Below, in pieces: positions 44,962-54,312 of a DNA stretch of 64,000 nt. The first letter of the stretch is position 1; each line of letters starts with the position of its first letter. The notes under the pieces were generated by a model. The model saw only the letters and a list, made by a program, of their open reading frames with translations, ran no database searches and was not told the DNA's origin. This DNA comes from Caballeronia sp. dw_276 (GTDB lineage: Bacteria > Pseudomonadota > Gammaproteobacteria > Burkholderiales > Burkholderiaceae): NCBI RefSeq assembly GCF_018449635.1, contig NZ_JAAVUV010000007.1, positions 124,001 to 188,000 of the forward strand, in the 5' to 3' direction. The position numbers and the translations under genes are program-made.

Positions 44962-45584
44962 TCGTCGGCTCCAGCGTCACCGCGCGAACCGAATTCATCG
45001 GCAAGACCGTTCCAGCGTTTTTCAATCTCGCGATGCTCGACACCGAATAGATCCAGAATACGGCCTACTGTATGGTTCACCACGTCGTCGATGGTTTTCG
45101 GATGCGCATAGAAAGCGGGCACGGGTGGCATCACGATCGCACCCATTTCGGTAGCAAGTGTCATGTTGCGAAGATGCGCGAGATTGAGCGGCGTTTCGCG
45201 CGCCACGAGGACAAGCCGGCGGCGCTCCTTGAGCATCACGTCTGCGGCGCGGGTCAGCAGATTGTCGGAGAGGCCATTTGCCACGGCGGCAAGGGTTTTC
45301 ATCGAGCATGGCGCGATCACCATCCCGCTCGTGACAAACGAACCGCTCGCAATCGATGCCCCCACGTCGCGAACGTTGTGCACCACATCGGCAAGACCGT
45401 CGAGGTCGTTGCGCCCCATACCCAGCTCCTGCGCAGCCGTCACCGCGCCCGACGCCGACACGATCAGATGCGTTTCATGCGTGCCGATCCGGCGCAGCGC
45501 TTCAAGCAGCCGCACGCCGATCATTGCGCCGCTCGCGCCGGATATGCCGACGACGATACGCTGGAGCTTTTGCGTGCTCGTCAT
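44958..45584 (-). CDS. hmfG: UbiX-type flavin prenyltransferase HmfG
   Basis: 208 residues: IVVGISGASGAMIGVRLLEAL, IVSASG, and VIAPCSMKTLAAVANGLSDNLLTRAADVMLKERRRLVLVARETPL are the UbiX family blocks. It makes prenylated FMN for the UbiD-type decarboxylase encoded directly upstream, with which it overlaps by 4 bases. A role in ubiquinone synthesis is less likely in this operon. Confidence 0.92.
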   Translation of the reverse strand: MTSTQKLQRIVVGISGASGAMIGVRLLEALRRIGTHETHLIVSASGAVTAAQELGMGRNDLDGLADVVHNVRDVGASIASGSFVTSGMVIAPCSMKTLAAVANGLSDNLLTRAADVMLKERRRLVLVARETPLNLAHLRNMTLATEMGAIVMPPVPAFYAHPKTIDDVVNHTVGRILDLFGVEHREIEKRWNGLADEFGSRGDAGADE

Positions 45585-47062
45585 GATTGGCTCAAGTAGG
45601 TATCGAACGCGGCGTTATCTGCGGCCGTGAGCGTTTCCAGATCGACCGCGTCGTGACCCGGAATACGCACACGGGTAAAAACGTGACCCGCATAAACGAC
45701 CGGACGCGTGGCGTCGAGTCCCATTTTCGTGCTGATGCCTTGCAGATGCGATGGTGCATCTTCAGGTTCGCCAACGGTTGTCGACGGGTCCAGAGGCGAA
45801 CCTTGCGCGCCTGGAATCAGGACGAGATCGCGGTCGGCCTGAAAGCGTGTGGCAATCGCCCATTCAATTTCAGCGGGATCGTAGATATCGACGTCCGTAT
45901 CCACGACCACCACTTGCTTGATGTCGTAATGCGCGCCGAAGGCGCACAGGATCACGTTCTTCGCTTCGCCTTCGCGCTTCTTCGCAAACTGCACCCAGAG
46001 GTGGTAACGGCATACGCCGCCAACCGAAAGATGCACGTCGGTCACACCAGGATGACTGCGCTGAAGATGCGACAACAGCGTCGCCTCGCGCGGAATCGCG
46101 CCGAGCAGCAAGTGCTCCATCTCGGCAGGAACAATCGTGTGATAAATCGGATTCCTGCGGTGCGTCACTGCCGTCACTTCAATCACTTCACGCGCTTCCT
46201 GCGCGCTGTAGTACTTGGGGAATTCGCCGAAGGGGCCTTCCGCTTCGCGCACGTCCGGCAGGATACGTCCCTCGATCACAATCTCCGCGAAGGCCGGCAC
46301 ACGTACCTGGTTAGTGACGCACTTCACCACTGGCAAGGGCGCGCCATGCAACGCGCCGGCAATTTCGAGTTCATCGAAATCGATGGGTGAAATTGCTTGC
46401 GACGCCAGCATGGTGAGTGGATCGACGCCGATTGCCACGGCAACATCAAGGGCATCACCCGCGGCTTCTGCCTCTTTCTGGAATGCATGAAGATGACGCG
46501 GCAACAACAGGATCGCCATGCGGTCGCGCGCGTGAACCTGAATGCGATTGATCGATACGTTCTGCACACCCGTGCGCGGATTGCGCGCGATAACCAGCCC
46601 CGCGGTAATGTAAGGACCGTTGTCGTGTTCGCTATGCGTGGGAATGGGCAGCAGCGCGTGAAGGTCGATGCCATCGGTATGTACGACCTGCTGACAGGCA
46701 GCTTCGCGCGAGACGATTTCGGTCCATGGCAGCGGGTTGTCGGCGGCATCGCGAAAACGTTTCAGCAGGTCTTTCTCGGCCACGCCCATTGCTTCCGCAA
46801 TCCACGCGCGCTTCGACATGAAACCGCTGACCACGGGAATTGCATGATCTCCGGGAGCAAGGAACACCGCTGCCTGCTTGCCATCGAGCCGCTTTGCAAT
46901 TGCCGCAAGCTCGTGTTTCAGCGATACCGGCTTGTCGATCGTGGCCACGCGTCCGGTGGCCGAAAGATGCGCCAACCAGCCGCGCAGCGAAGCTATGTCG
47001 AAGTCCCGTTTGTCTGGTGTATGGGTCTCGCCACCGTGCGTTGCGGCTTCGCGTTGATTCAT
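45581..47062 (-). CDS. hmfF: UbiD-type furandicarboxylate decarboxylase HmfF
   Basis: 493 residues of the UbiD family, which needs prenyl-FMN and divalent metals. Segments such as VQNVSINRIQVHARDRMAIL, GEFPKYYSAQE and EWAIATRFQADRDLVLIPGAQGSPLDPS are typical. First gene of the operon and coupled to UbiX. In HMF-degrading bacteria this enzyme removes one carboxylate of 2,5-furandicarboxylate to give 2-furoate. Other aryl acids would be possible for the family; context decides. Confidence 0.87.
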   Translation of the reverse strand: MNQREAATHGGETHTPDKRDFDIASLRGWLAHLSATGRVATIDKPVSLKHELAAIAKRLDGKQAAVFLAPGDHAIPVVSGFMSKRAWIAEAMGVAEKDLLKRFRDAADNPLPWTEIVSREAACQQVVHTDGIDLHALLPIPTHSEHDNGPYITAGLVIARNPRTGVQNVSINRIQVHARDRMAILLLPRHLHAFQKEAEAAGDALDVAVAIGVDPLTMLASQAISPIDFDELEIAGALHGAPLPVVKCVTNQVRVPAFAEIVIEGRILPDVREAEGPFGEFPKYYSAQEAREVIEVTAVTHRRNPIYHTIVPAEMEHLLLGAIPREATLLSHLQRSHPGVTDVHLSVGGVCRYHLWVQFAKKREGEAKNVILCAFGAHYDIKQVVVVDTDVDIYDPAEIEWAIATRFQADRDLVLIPGAQGSPLDPSTTVGEPEDAPSHLQGISTKMGLDATRPVVYAGHVFTRVRIPGHDAVDLETLTAADNAAFDTYLSQS

Positions 47063-47312
47063 GTCTCGTCTCCTTGTTACTGAATTGAAGGGTAGCGAGA
47101 TGGCGATATAACTTCTAATACTGTTTTTTGATGTCGTCGATCATTCGCGGTGATATCCGTATTTGCCCCAATGCAACCACCGGCGCGCTGAGATATCACT
47201 ATGACGCGCCCTGGCGCAGAATGGTCACCTACGATGCAATGATGAAAACGCGCTGCTTCATTAGACTTATTGATGCCCTTAGAACTCGGGCCAATGCCAC
47301 CGAGCCACCGAA
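47063..47312. promoter_or_regulatory. Divergent promoter region of hmfF and LysR
   Basis: 250 bases containing GTGATATC (47150-47157) and its reverse complement GATATCAC (47192-47199), centres 42 bases apart, about four helical turns. This is a plausible LysR tetramer operator for both directions. No other feature seen. Confidence 0.5.
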
Positions 47313-48227
47313 ATGGACCTGAAGCAGATTCAATACTTCATCGCTTTGTTCGAGGACGGTTCCGTCACGCGCGCGGCCAAGCGATTGAACATCGTGCAGC
47401 CGGCACTGAGCATGCAGATCGCCAAACTCGAAGACGAACTGCATCAACAGCTTTTCGAGCGCGGCGCCCATGGCATGGCGCCGACCGCCGCAGGACGCCT
47501 CATGTACCGTCTGTTCTTGCCGATCATGCGCGACCTGGCCCACGCACGTCAGCAACTCGTGCAGCGCGACGAGGTCGTAACAGGGCATGTCTCCATAGGT
47601 CTGATTGCGTCGGTGACCGAGAGCGTGCTCGCCGATTCGCTTTCGCGTTTTCATGCGCGTTATCCGCATGTGGAGGTGACCGTTGCCGATGGCTACACCG
47701 CGACGTTCATCGACTGGGTTTCGGGCGGGCAACTCGATGCCGCGCTCATCAACAAGCCACGCGCACGGCTTTCGCTCGACTCGCAACCGCTGCTGGATGA
47801 AGAAATGGTGCTGGTGACGAGCGCCATGCATGGTCCCGACTTGCCGCATGCTATCGAGCTCGCTCAGTTGCCTGATCTGGAACTGGTATTGCCCACCAAG
47901 CGCCACGGCCTTCGAGGCGTACTCGATACCGCCGCCCAGCACGAAGACGTGTTGCTTGCACCGCGCTTCGAGATCGACGTACTGAGCACGATCGTGAAAC
48001 TGGTGGAGAGCACGCGTTTTGCGACGATCCTTCCGCGCATCGTGGTGGAACGTGCGGTGCGCCAGGGCACGTTGCGCGCCTATCCGATTCTCGCGCCGAG
48101 GATCGTGCGTCATATCGTGCGGATCAGTCACCCACGGCGTCCGCTGAGCGCGGCGGCCGAAGCGCTGATCGCGACTATCGCCGATGAGTTGCGGCTTGTA
48201 TCCAGCGAGTCCGCAATACACGCGTGA
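47313..48227 (+). CDS. LysR-family regulator, hmf cluster side 2
   Basis: 304 residues. HTH (VTRAAKRLNIVQPALSMQIAKLE) and co-inducer domain. Divergent from the hmf operon, the usual place of a LysR controlling its neighbour. Near-identical N-terminus to the LysR at 34099, so the two probably arose by duplication. Its stop is 3 bases from the convergent VOC gene. Confidence 0.93.
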   Translation: MDLKQIQYFIALFEDGSVTRAAKRLNIVQPALSMQIAKLEDELHQQLFERGAHGMAPTAAGRLMYRLFLPIMRDLAHARQQLVQRDEVVTGHVSIGLIASVTESVLADSLSRFHARYPHVEVTVADGYTATFIDWVSGGQLDAALINKPRARLSLDSQPLLDEEMVLVTSAMHGPDLPHAIELAQLPDLELVLPTKRHGLRGVLDTAAQHEDVLLAPRFEIDVLSTIVKLVESTRFATILPRIVVERAVRQGTLRAYPILAPRIVRHIVRISHPRRPLSAAAEALIATIADELRLVSSESAIHA

Positions 48228-48230
48228 GGG

Positions 48231-48626
48231 TCATTTATCCGGCTCCAGCAACGAGAGGATGTTGCCGGCTGGATCCTTGAACCATGCAATCACAGGACCA
48301 CGAGGATCGCGACATATACCCTTGGCGTCGGTCTTCAGCTGAGGCATGTCGTAATGTTCGAAACGCACGCCCCGTGCGGTCAGTTCATCGACGGTATGTT
48401 CAACGTTTGCAACGGGAAAGTTGAGCATCGTGTAGCTCGCCGGTGTGTGATCCGCCTTTGGGTAGATCAAAACATGATTCCCACCCGCCAGATGCAACTC
48501 GAGGACGCCCATGGAACCGGTGGTGACATCGAGTCCCAGCGTCTTGGCGTAAAACGTTTTTGCAGCGTCAAGGTCCGGTACAGCGAATCCGCTGAACGCG
48601 CGGCTTTCTTTCAATAACGTAGTCAT
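48231..48626 (-). CDS. VOC (glyoxalase/bleomycin-resistance) family protein
   Basis: 131 residues: two beta-alpha-beta-beta-beta modules, [21 protein letters not shown] and [29 protein letters not shown], ending [13 protein letters not shown]. Metal-dependent enzyme or binding protein of unknown substrate. No partner gene adjacent; its promoter lies at 48627-48700. Confidence 0.92.
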   Translation of the reverse strand: MTTLLKESRAFSGFAVPDLDAAKTFYAKTLGLDVTTGSMGVLELHLAGGNHVLIYPKADHTPASYTMLNFPVANVEHTVDELTARGVRFEHYDMPQLKTDAKGICRDPRGPVIAWFKDPAGNILSLLEPDK

Positions 48627-48831
48627 ACGTTGTCTCCAATAGGGGTTTCAATTGGACGACGAACGACAACGAATTGAATCGACAGCAACCATAAACTCAA
48701 AAGTTTTCATTTGTAACCATGTCACGATCTGCACGAACGGGCCCCATGCCCCCGATGCGACGATGGGTGAGAGCATGAAAGCGCCGCCGGTCTGTTAATC
48801 TGCGCCTTTATTCCGCAGAAGACTTCACCAC

Positions 48832-49260
48832 ATGCAACACGAACTGCCCTTTAACGAACGTGGAATTACCTTTGCCCGCGCGGGATTGAGCGCGGCGGGC
48901 CAGCTTTATCCGCTGCGCGATCTGCGCGGTGCAACCGTAAAAATGATCCCGCGACAAAAACCGTTGCCAATCACCGTGAGCGCGATAGGCGTAATCGTTG
49001 CGGTAATTGGGGGATTTTTCGGATCAGGACCGGCACTGCTGCTCGGCATCATGGTCGCGGTGGTCGGATATCTGTCGTGGATCACGCAGGACGTGATCTA
49101 CCGGATGTACGTCACGGTGCCAGACGGCGAGCGGGAAGTGTTCACAACGAAAGACGAAGAGTTCGCGCAACGCGTTGCCACCCTCGTGCGCGAAGCGGTC
49201 GCAGAGCAGCAAGCGGCGAAAACTTCGACCGAACCGGTTGAAGGAACAAATTCGCTTTAA
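48832..49260 (+). CDS. Small membrane protein, DUF6232-like
   Basis: 142 residues. A short N-terminal beta-like part (ERGITFARAGLSAAGQLYPLRDLRGATVKMI), two hydrophobic helices (about 47-62 and 65-82), then a soluble part rich in Glu and Gln. The arrangement resembles the DUF6232 family, whose role is unknown. The ribosome site is weak (AAGACTTC). Confidence 0.72.
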   Translation: MQHELPFNERGITFARAGLSAAGQLYPLRDLRGATVKMIPRQKPLPITVSAIGVIVAVIGGFFGSGPALLLGIMVAVVGYLSWITQDVIYRMYVTVPDGEREVFTTKDEEFAQRVATLVREAVAEQQAAKTSTEPVEGTNSL

Positions 49261-49366
49261 TACTTTCTTTACGCGGACAACACTGATCGATGCCCCGCGT
49301 TAATGCGCCGCTCGCTAAAGTGGTGATGTTCCCACCACCGCCCGTCGCGAGACGGCGCAACATCCG

Positions 49367-49711
49367 ATGCTTCAGGCAAGCGTTGTTCGGGCAAGCGTTG
49401 CTTCCCCGGTCCGTTCCCCGTCCCTGTCAGTAGCCCAGTCGATTGCACGGGCCACGCGCAAACTCCATACGGTAGTCGCCTTCGATGTCACCCTGCCGGG
49501 TCTCGATTCCAGCGAGCCTCGCCGTGTATTGCAAAAGGCGCTGGGCGGCGAAGCACGCATGCAGGTCGTCGCGACGGATCGCCGCCATGACTGCCTCACG
49601 CTCCATGTAGAAGTGCCGTCGCGTTCGCTGAGCGACGTGATTGGAATCGTCATTTCGCGATTCGAGCAGGCAACGCTCGGGCGCGCCACGACCTACAGCT
49701 TGCGACGCTGA
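49367..49711 (+). CDS. Hypothetical 114-residue protein
   Basis: No family recognised. A Ser/Arg-rich N-terminus of about 35 residues precedes a part with a ferredoxin-like pattern of strands and helices (VVAFDVTLPGL, RVLQKALGG, LTLHVEVPSRSLSDVIGIVISRFEQATLG). The sequence supports a compact domain, but the start is not well supported by a ribosome site, so the true protein may be shorter. Confidence 0.55.
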   Translation: MLQASVVRASVASPVRSPSLSVAQSIARATRKLHTVVAFDVTLPGLDSSEPRRVLQKALGGEARMQVVATDRRHDCLTLHVEVPSRSLSDVIGIVISRFEQATLGRATTYSLRR

Positions 49712-49726
49712 TAAGAGACGCCGAAC

Positions 49727-50512
49727 TCAAACCTCCGCGCCGCTCGTATCGCGAACCCGCTGAATGATCTGCGTCTTCATGCGAAAGAACATGTCGCTGT
49801 CACGAAGCGCGAGCGTCCGGGCGTCTCCTAGCTGCGAGGTGACGTCTATGTCTTCAAGTATCCTGGCCGGCCGCCGTGAGAACACAATGATCCTGTCGGC
49901 GAGGAACACCGCTTCCTCAACGTCGTGCGTCACGAAGATCACGGTGCGAGATTCCTCGCTTTGAATGCGCCGTAATTCAACCTGCAGTTGTTCGCGGCGC
50001 TGGGCGTCGAGCGCGCCAAAGGGCTCGTCCATCAAAAGCACTTCCGACCCTGCGGCGAGCGTGCGCGCAATCGCCACGCGTTGACGCATGCCACCTGAAA
50101 TACGATTCGGGTAGGCGTTCGCGAATTCGTGAAGCCCAACCAGATTCAGATAGTGATCGGTGCGCCGGCGCTTTTCCTCCTTGCTCAAATCAAGCCGGTA
50201 GCGCATGCCGAATGCAACGTTCTGGCCGACCGTCAGCCACGGAAACGACGAGTACGATTGGAAGACCATGCCGCGACGCTGATCCGGCTTGCCAACCCGT
50301 TCGCCTTCGAGCCGGATCTCACCGCTGCTCGGTGTGTCGAGTCCGCCCGACATGCGCATCAACGTGGTCTTGCCGCAACCCGACGGCCCAAGGAACACCA
50401 CGAATTGTCCGCGCGGTATCACGAGGTTGAACGGTGTCTCGACAACCGGAAGGCCGTCGAAGTTTTTCGTCACGCTGTCGAAGACAAGGTAATCAGTTGT
50501 CCGGACGTTCAT
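49727..50512 (-). CDS. ABC transporter ATPase (nitrate/sulfonate/taurine type)
   Basis: 261 residues from MNVRTTDYLVF. Walker A GPSGCGKTT, signature ISGGMRQRVAIARTL, Walker B VLLMDEPFGALD, H-loop VTHDVEEAV. ATG 50512 shares one base with the permease stop, so the long upstream frame to 50767 is shadow. With the permease and binding protein it forms an SsuABC/TauABC-like importer. Confidence 0.93.
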   Translation of the reverse strand: MNVRTTDYLVFDSVTKNFDGLPVVETPFNLVIPRGQFVVFLGPSGCGKTTLMRMSGGLDTPSSGEIRLEGERVGKPDQRRGMVFQSYSSFPWLTVGQNVAFGMRYRLDLSKEEKRRRTDHYLNLVGLHEFANAYPNRISGGMRQRVAIARTLAAGSEVLLMDEPFGALDAQRREQLQVELRRIQSEESRTVIFVTHDVEEAVFLADRIIVFSRRPARILEDIDVTSQLGDARTLALRDSDMFFRMKTQIIQRVRDTSGAEV

Positions 50513-51315
50513 CAGTCGGTGCTCCTTAGGTAACGAAACAGCCGGCGATGCAGCGCGCGAAGCGCCTGGTCGCTGACAAGACCGATCAGGCCGATCACGA
50601 AGACGCCCGCCATCACCTGGTCCGTCTGCATGTAACGGCGTGCAGTCCAGATCACAAAACCAAGCCCGCTGTCCGCGGCGACGATCTCCGCAATAATCAG
50701 GTAGGTCCAGCACCATCCCAGCGTAATGCGCAAGTTGTCCACGAGGTTGGGGAGCATCGAGCGCCACGCGATATCGATGAGAATCTGGAACGGTCGCGCG
50801 CCGAGCGTGCGAGCAATTTCGATATATTCGCCGGGCACCCGATTCGCGTCGTCCACCACCAGCAACACGAGCTGGAAAAACGTCCCGAGCCAGAGCAGGA
50901 AGATCTTCGTTTCCTCGCCGATTCCAAACCAGATGATGCTGATCGGCACGAGCGCGGGTGTGGGCAGATAGCGAATGAAATCGACCATTGGCTCAAGCGC
51001 TGCGTTGACAGGCCGGTAACTGCTCATCAGCAAGCCGATGGGAATCGCCATCACCGCCGAGAGCACGAACGCAGCCAGGATCCGCCCTGTCGAAATCAAC
51101 GCATTGCCGATGATCTGTCCATCCAGCGTCATCTTCCAGAGCGTGCGGGCAATGTCGAGCGGCGCCGGCAGGAAGGTTGGATCAACCAGTCCGCTCCACG
51201 ACGACAATTGCCACGCGAGCAGCACAAGAAAGCTGCTGGCAAGACCCACGAGCACGTGCGCCCGGCGGCTGATGCTACCGCGAAAACTGAAGGCGGCGGA
51301 AAGCGGTTTTGTCAC
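50512..51315 (-). CDS. ABC transporter permease (SsuC/TauC type)
   Basis: 267 residues with six membrane helices and the coupling-loop segment EIARTLGARPFQILIDIAWRSMLPNLVDNLRITLGW. Overlaps the binding protein's stop by 4 bases and touches the ATPase start. Imports the ligand of the binding protein encoded just upstream. Confidence 0.93.
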   Translation of the reverse strand: MTKPLSAAFSFRGSISRRAHVLVGLASSFLVLLAWQLSSWSGLVDPTFLPAPLDIARTLWKMTLDGQIIGNALISTGRILAAFVLSAVMAIPIGLLMSSYRPVNAALEPMVDFIRYLPTPALVPISIIWFGIGEETKIFLLWLGTFFQLVLLVVDDANRVPGEYIEIARTLGARPFQILIDIAWRSMLPNLVDNLRITLGWCWTYLIIAEIVAADSGLGFVIWTARRYMQTDQVMAGVFVIGLIGLVSDQALRALHRRLFRYLRSTD

Positions 51316-52325
51316 TTGAGGTCCGCGTCGGATATCGATTCAAGGGCCGAACCGTCAAAGGATGCCGCAGCAGACAACGTATGATCCGATGCGCCATTCG
51401 AGAGGTTCAGTTTCATCAGCGTGTCGAAGGTGCCATACAGTGAGCCGGGTTTCGCCGTCGATCCGAAATACGCGCGCGCCGTCTTGAGCGATGTATAGGT
51501 CAGGCTCCCGTCAATGCTGTCCTTGAACTCCTTGTCGCTCAGATTGAAGTGCGGCGCCGCGCGATGAATGAAGTCAGTGGGATTCGCGTTGTAATACGCA
51601 ATGGCCTTGTACACACCCGTGAGGAAACTCTTGTACATGGCGGGATCGGCCTTCAGCTTCGACTGGTTGACGATGATGGCATCGACAATGGTGCCAGGAT
51701 AATTCGTCGACGAAACCAGAATATGCGCGCCGCGCTTTGCATCGAGCGTGACCGCTTTGTTCATGAACGGCTGAAACGTACCAATGGCTGCTACGCCCGG
51801 GTCGGAAAACACGGACAGCGCGTCGGAGCCGGCCGTCTGCTTGATCTTGAGATCCTTGTAGCTCAAGCCGGCTTTGGTCAGTTCCAGTTGCAGAAGCAGA
51901 TAAGCGGGAATGTCCGTCTGCATGGCGACGACCTTGCCCTTCAGGTCGCTGACCTGCTTGATCGAACCGTCCGCAACAATGCCGTCGCCGCCCGTGGATT
52001 CATCGATCGTACCGATCATCACGCCTGGAGTAGAAGGACCGCGCGGGCGGCGCTGATAGTCGTCGACCGTGCGCATGTCGACTTCAATATCGCCGTGCGC
52101 AATACCCGCCAGCGCGTCCGATTGTTCGTCGTCGAACTTGACCGAGACGTTCAGTCCCAGCTTCTTGAAGTATCCCAGGTCGCTTGCAACGAATACCGGC
52201 GCGAAGCCCGACCAGTTGTTGCAGATCACCCTGACAGTCTTCTCTTCTGCATGAGCGACGCTCGCGAACAAAGCAAGACCCAAAGCAAACAGGCCACCGC
52301 GTTTCAGTTTGGCATGACTTGACAT
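51312..52325 (-). CDS. ABC substrate-binding protein (NMT1/SsuA-like)
   Basis: 337 residues with signal peptide (SHAKLKRGGLFALGLALFAS...AHA). Periplasmic binding-protein fold with VRVICNNWSGFAPVFVASDLGYFKKLGLNV, as in NMT1/SsuA-like proteins for sulfonates, pyrimidines or other nitrogenous compounds. The adjacent amidohydrolase suggests the imported compound is an amidine, lactam or N-heterocycle that it then hydrolyses (inference). Confidence 0.9.
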   Translation of the reverse strand: MSSHAKLKRGGLFALGLALFASVAHAEEKTVRVICNNWSGFAPVFVASDLGYFKKLGLNVSVKFDDEQSDALAGIAHGDIEVDMRTVDDYQRRPRGPSTPGVMIGTIDESTGGDGIVADGSIKQVSDLKGKVVAMQTDIPAYLLLQLELTKAGLSYKDLKIKQTAGSDALSVFSDPGVAAIGTFQPFMNKAVTLDAKRGAHILVSSTNYPGTIVDAIIVNQSKLKADPAMYKSFLTGVYKAIAYYNANPTDFIHRAAPHFNLSDKEFKDSIDGSLTYTSLKTARAYFGSTAKPGSLYGTFDTLMKLNLSNGASDHTLSAAASFDGSALESISDADLK

Positions 52326-52374
52326 CTGACGTACCCCTAATCAATAGATAAAGTGAAAAAGCGGAAGGAAAAAC

Positions 52375-53964
52375 TCAAGCGCGCGCAGGACCGGCGTCGC
52401 CAACCCAGCGGTTCATGCCAACATCGAAATCGAGCATCTTCTGGTACATCGCGCGGTAATGCGGAAACCACTGCGCGGCGTCGTTCATCAGCGCGTCTCG
52501 CTGGTCAACCGCACTCGCCATGATCTTGCGCGCTTCGCGTCGTAAAGCCTTTTCATCGATGAAAAGCAATTCACCGTCGCGCATGACGACCTCGCCGGCG
52601 ACCATGGTCATGACGACCGCCCTGCTGGCGTCCGCATACACGAGCTGCCGCGGAAGGTTGTTGAGCGGCGTGAATGGCAGTGAATCCAGGTCGAGCATGA
52701 CCAGATCGGCCTGATAGCCGGGCGCGATACGGCCGAGCCTGTCGGGCTGACGCATTGAGGCCGCACCGCCATGAAACATGCACTGCAGTAGCTCGGGCGC
52801 AATCGGCCAGCGTTCAGGATGCGCGTCGCCAATGGTATGAACCAGCGCGGCGGTTTTCATCACTGACCACATGTTGACGGCATCGTCGGCAATGATTTCG
52901 TCGGAACCCAGCGCAATAGGCACACCTGCATCGGCGAGCCGGCGGAACGGCATGACGCCGCTCCCCAAGCGCAGGTTGCTGATCGGATTGTGAATGACCT
53001 GTGCGCCGGATTTCGCAAGCAACGCGATGTCAGCGTCGCTGATCCACACCGCATGAATTACGTTCATACGCTCGGACAGAAGGCCGAGATCGTCCACATG
53101 CTGTATGAGCGAGCGGCCGTTCAGGCAAACCTCGCCGAAGACCCGTTGCAACCGCGTTTCCAGCATATGAATGTAAAACGGCAGATTGTGTTTTCGGCTT
53201 AGTGCATCGAGCGCGCGCAAGTAGTCGACCGTCACACGTTGTGGCGCCGAACACGATACCGCCGCGCGCAGGCGTCCGCCTTCAGCCATGTGCCAGTGCT
53301 CGAGTAAGTAGTCGTAATGCTGAAGCAAAGCCTCGGCGTCCATGAGCGGAGGTGCTTCAAGGCGCGCTTTGAGCGCCTCCGGGACGATATCGCCGAGAAA
53401 AGGCAGCTTGGCGATCTCAGGCAGATTCGGCTGATCGAGCGCGACCGTCGCCCTTATGCCGATGTCCCTGTATGCGCCCATGACCGCATCGATTTCGGCG
53501 TGACTGGGCGCCGGAAGGAAGAACGCGTCGTCCTGCACGGAGGTCACCCCGAGCTTGAGCATTTCGGCTGCACCCAGCATGGTCCGGACGTAAGCCGTAC
53601 GCGCCGACACAGCCGCATCCGGTGTCGACGGTACCTCGTAGAGCATGAAAAGCTCCAGTGGCAAGCTGTCCAGCGCGCCTTTGAGCAAATTCGTTGGCGA
53701 GTGGAAATGCGCGTTGATCAAGCCGGGCATGATCAGATGGCCGGTTGCATCGATAACGTCGTGCGGGTAGGTGATGTTCGCTGACAGGTCGGGGCCGATC
53801 GCGGAGATCGTGCCGTTGCTGATGAGAATATCCGCGCGCTCCCATTGCGGGCGTGCAGGATCCATTGTCAGGATGTTAGCGTTTTTGATGACGATAGGCG
53901 TTGCCTGCCCGTCGTGTGTATGGACCGGGGAAGCCGCCACCGGCCCAACAGGGTTGTCGCTCAT
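52375..53964 (-). CDS. Amidohydrolase (SsnA/AtzA-like deaminase family)
   Basis: 529 residues. AAAAGG 8 bases before ATG 53964 decides this start over GTG 53973. Metal-site segments of the family: PGLINAHFHSPTN (His-x-His), IHMLETR, VIHAVWISD and LGSDEII (Asp). An N-terminal and C-terminal beta-sandwich flank the barrel (ILTMDPARPQWERADILISNG). Family members deaminate or dechlorinate N-heterocycles. First gene of an operon with the ABC importer; substrate unknown. Confidence 0.88.
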   Translation of the reverse strand: MSDNPVGPVAASPVHTHDGQATPIVIKNANILTMDPARPQWERADILISNGTISAIGPDLSANITYPHDVIDATGHLIMPGLINAHFHSPTNLLKGALDSLPLELFMLYEVPSTPDAAVSARTAYVRTMLGAAEMLKLGVTSVQDDAFFLPAPSHAEIDAVMGAYRDIGIRATVALDQPNLPEIAKLPFLGDIVPEALKARLEAPPLMDAEALLQHYDYLLEHWHMAEGGRLRAAVSCSAPQRVTVDYLRALDALSRKHNLPFYIHMLETRLQRVFGEVCLNGRSLIQHVDDLGLLSERMNVIHAVWISDADIALLAKSGAQVIHNPISNLRLGSGVMPFRRLADAGVPIALGSDEIIADDAVNMWSVMKTAALVHTIGDAHPERWPIAPELLQCMFHGGAASMRQPDRLGRIAPGYQADLVMLDLDSLPFTPLNNLPRQLVYADASRAVVMTMVAGEVVMRDGELLFIDEKALRREARKIMASAVDQRDALMNDAAQWFPHYRAMYQKMLDFDVGMNRWVGDAGPARA

Positions 53965-54312
53965 CGCGATCACCTTTTGTCAGGACGGGCACGCCAACCC
54001 GATATCCCCGCGGAACCGCAGGGAGCGCTCTTTCGAACAGGGTTGAAATTAACTGAAAGTTTTTTTGGCGTCAAACGCGGTCAAAATAAAAATTTGCGTG
54101 ATCCGCCGCGCACCGCCCTGCATCCGTAACCAGGATTCAATGCGTGATTAGTTAGCATTCCTTTCTGAGGATGATGCAAATGAGTCGCCGGAACAGACGA
54201 GAGCTGTGCCGGCGTCGCGGGGAACGTGTTGACCGGAGGAACCGCGACCGAATTGGCAAACCGGGCTGCGCGGACCTCGGCCCGCGCAGCCGGCAAAGCT
54301 ACGAAACGAAAA
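53965..54312. other. Intergenic region upstream of the amidohydrolase operon
   Basis: 348 bases. It holds the promoter of the amidohydrolase operon (an AT-rich stretch at about 54048-54095) and the end of the glgP transcript. No gene or RNA recognised. Confidence 0.5.

Noticed and set aside
44958..47062. UbiX/UbiD pair as ubiquinone biosynthesis genes
   Set aside because: They overlap and share an operon with a Mo dehydrogenase, CoA ligase and GMC oxidase, which fits furan catabolism.
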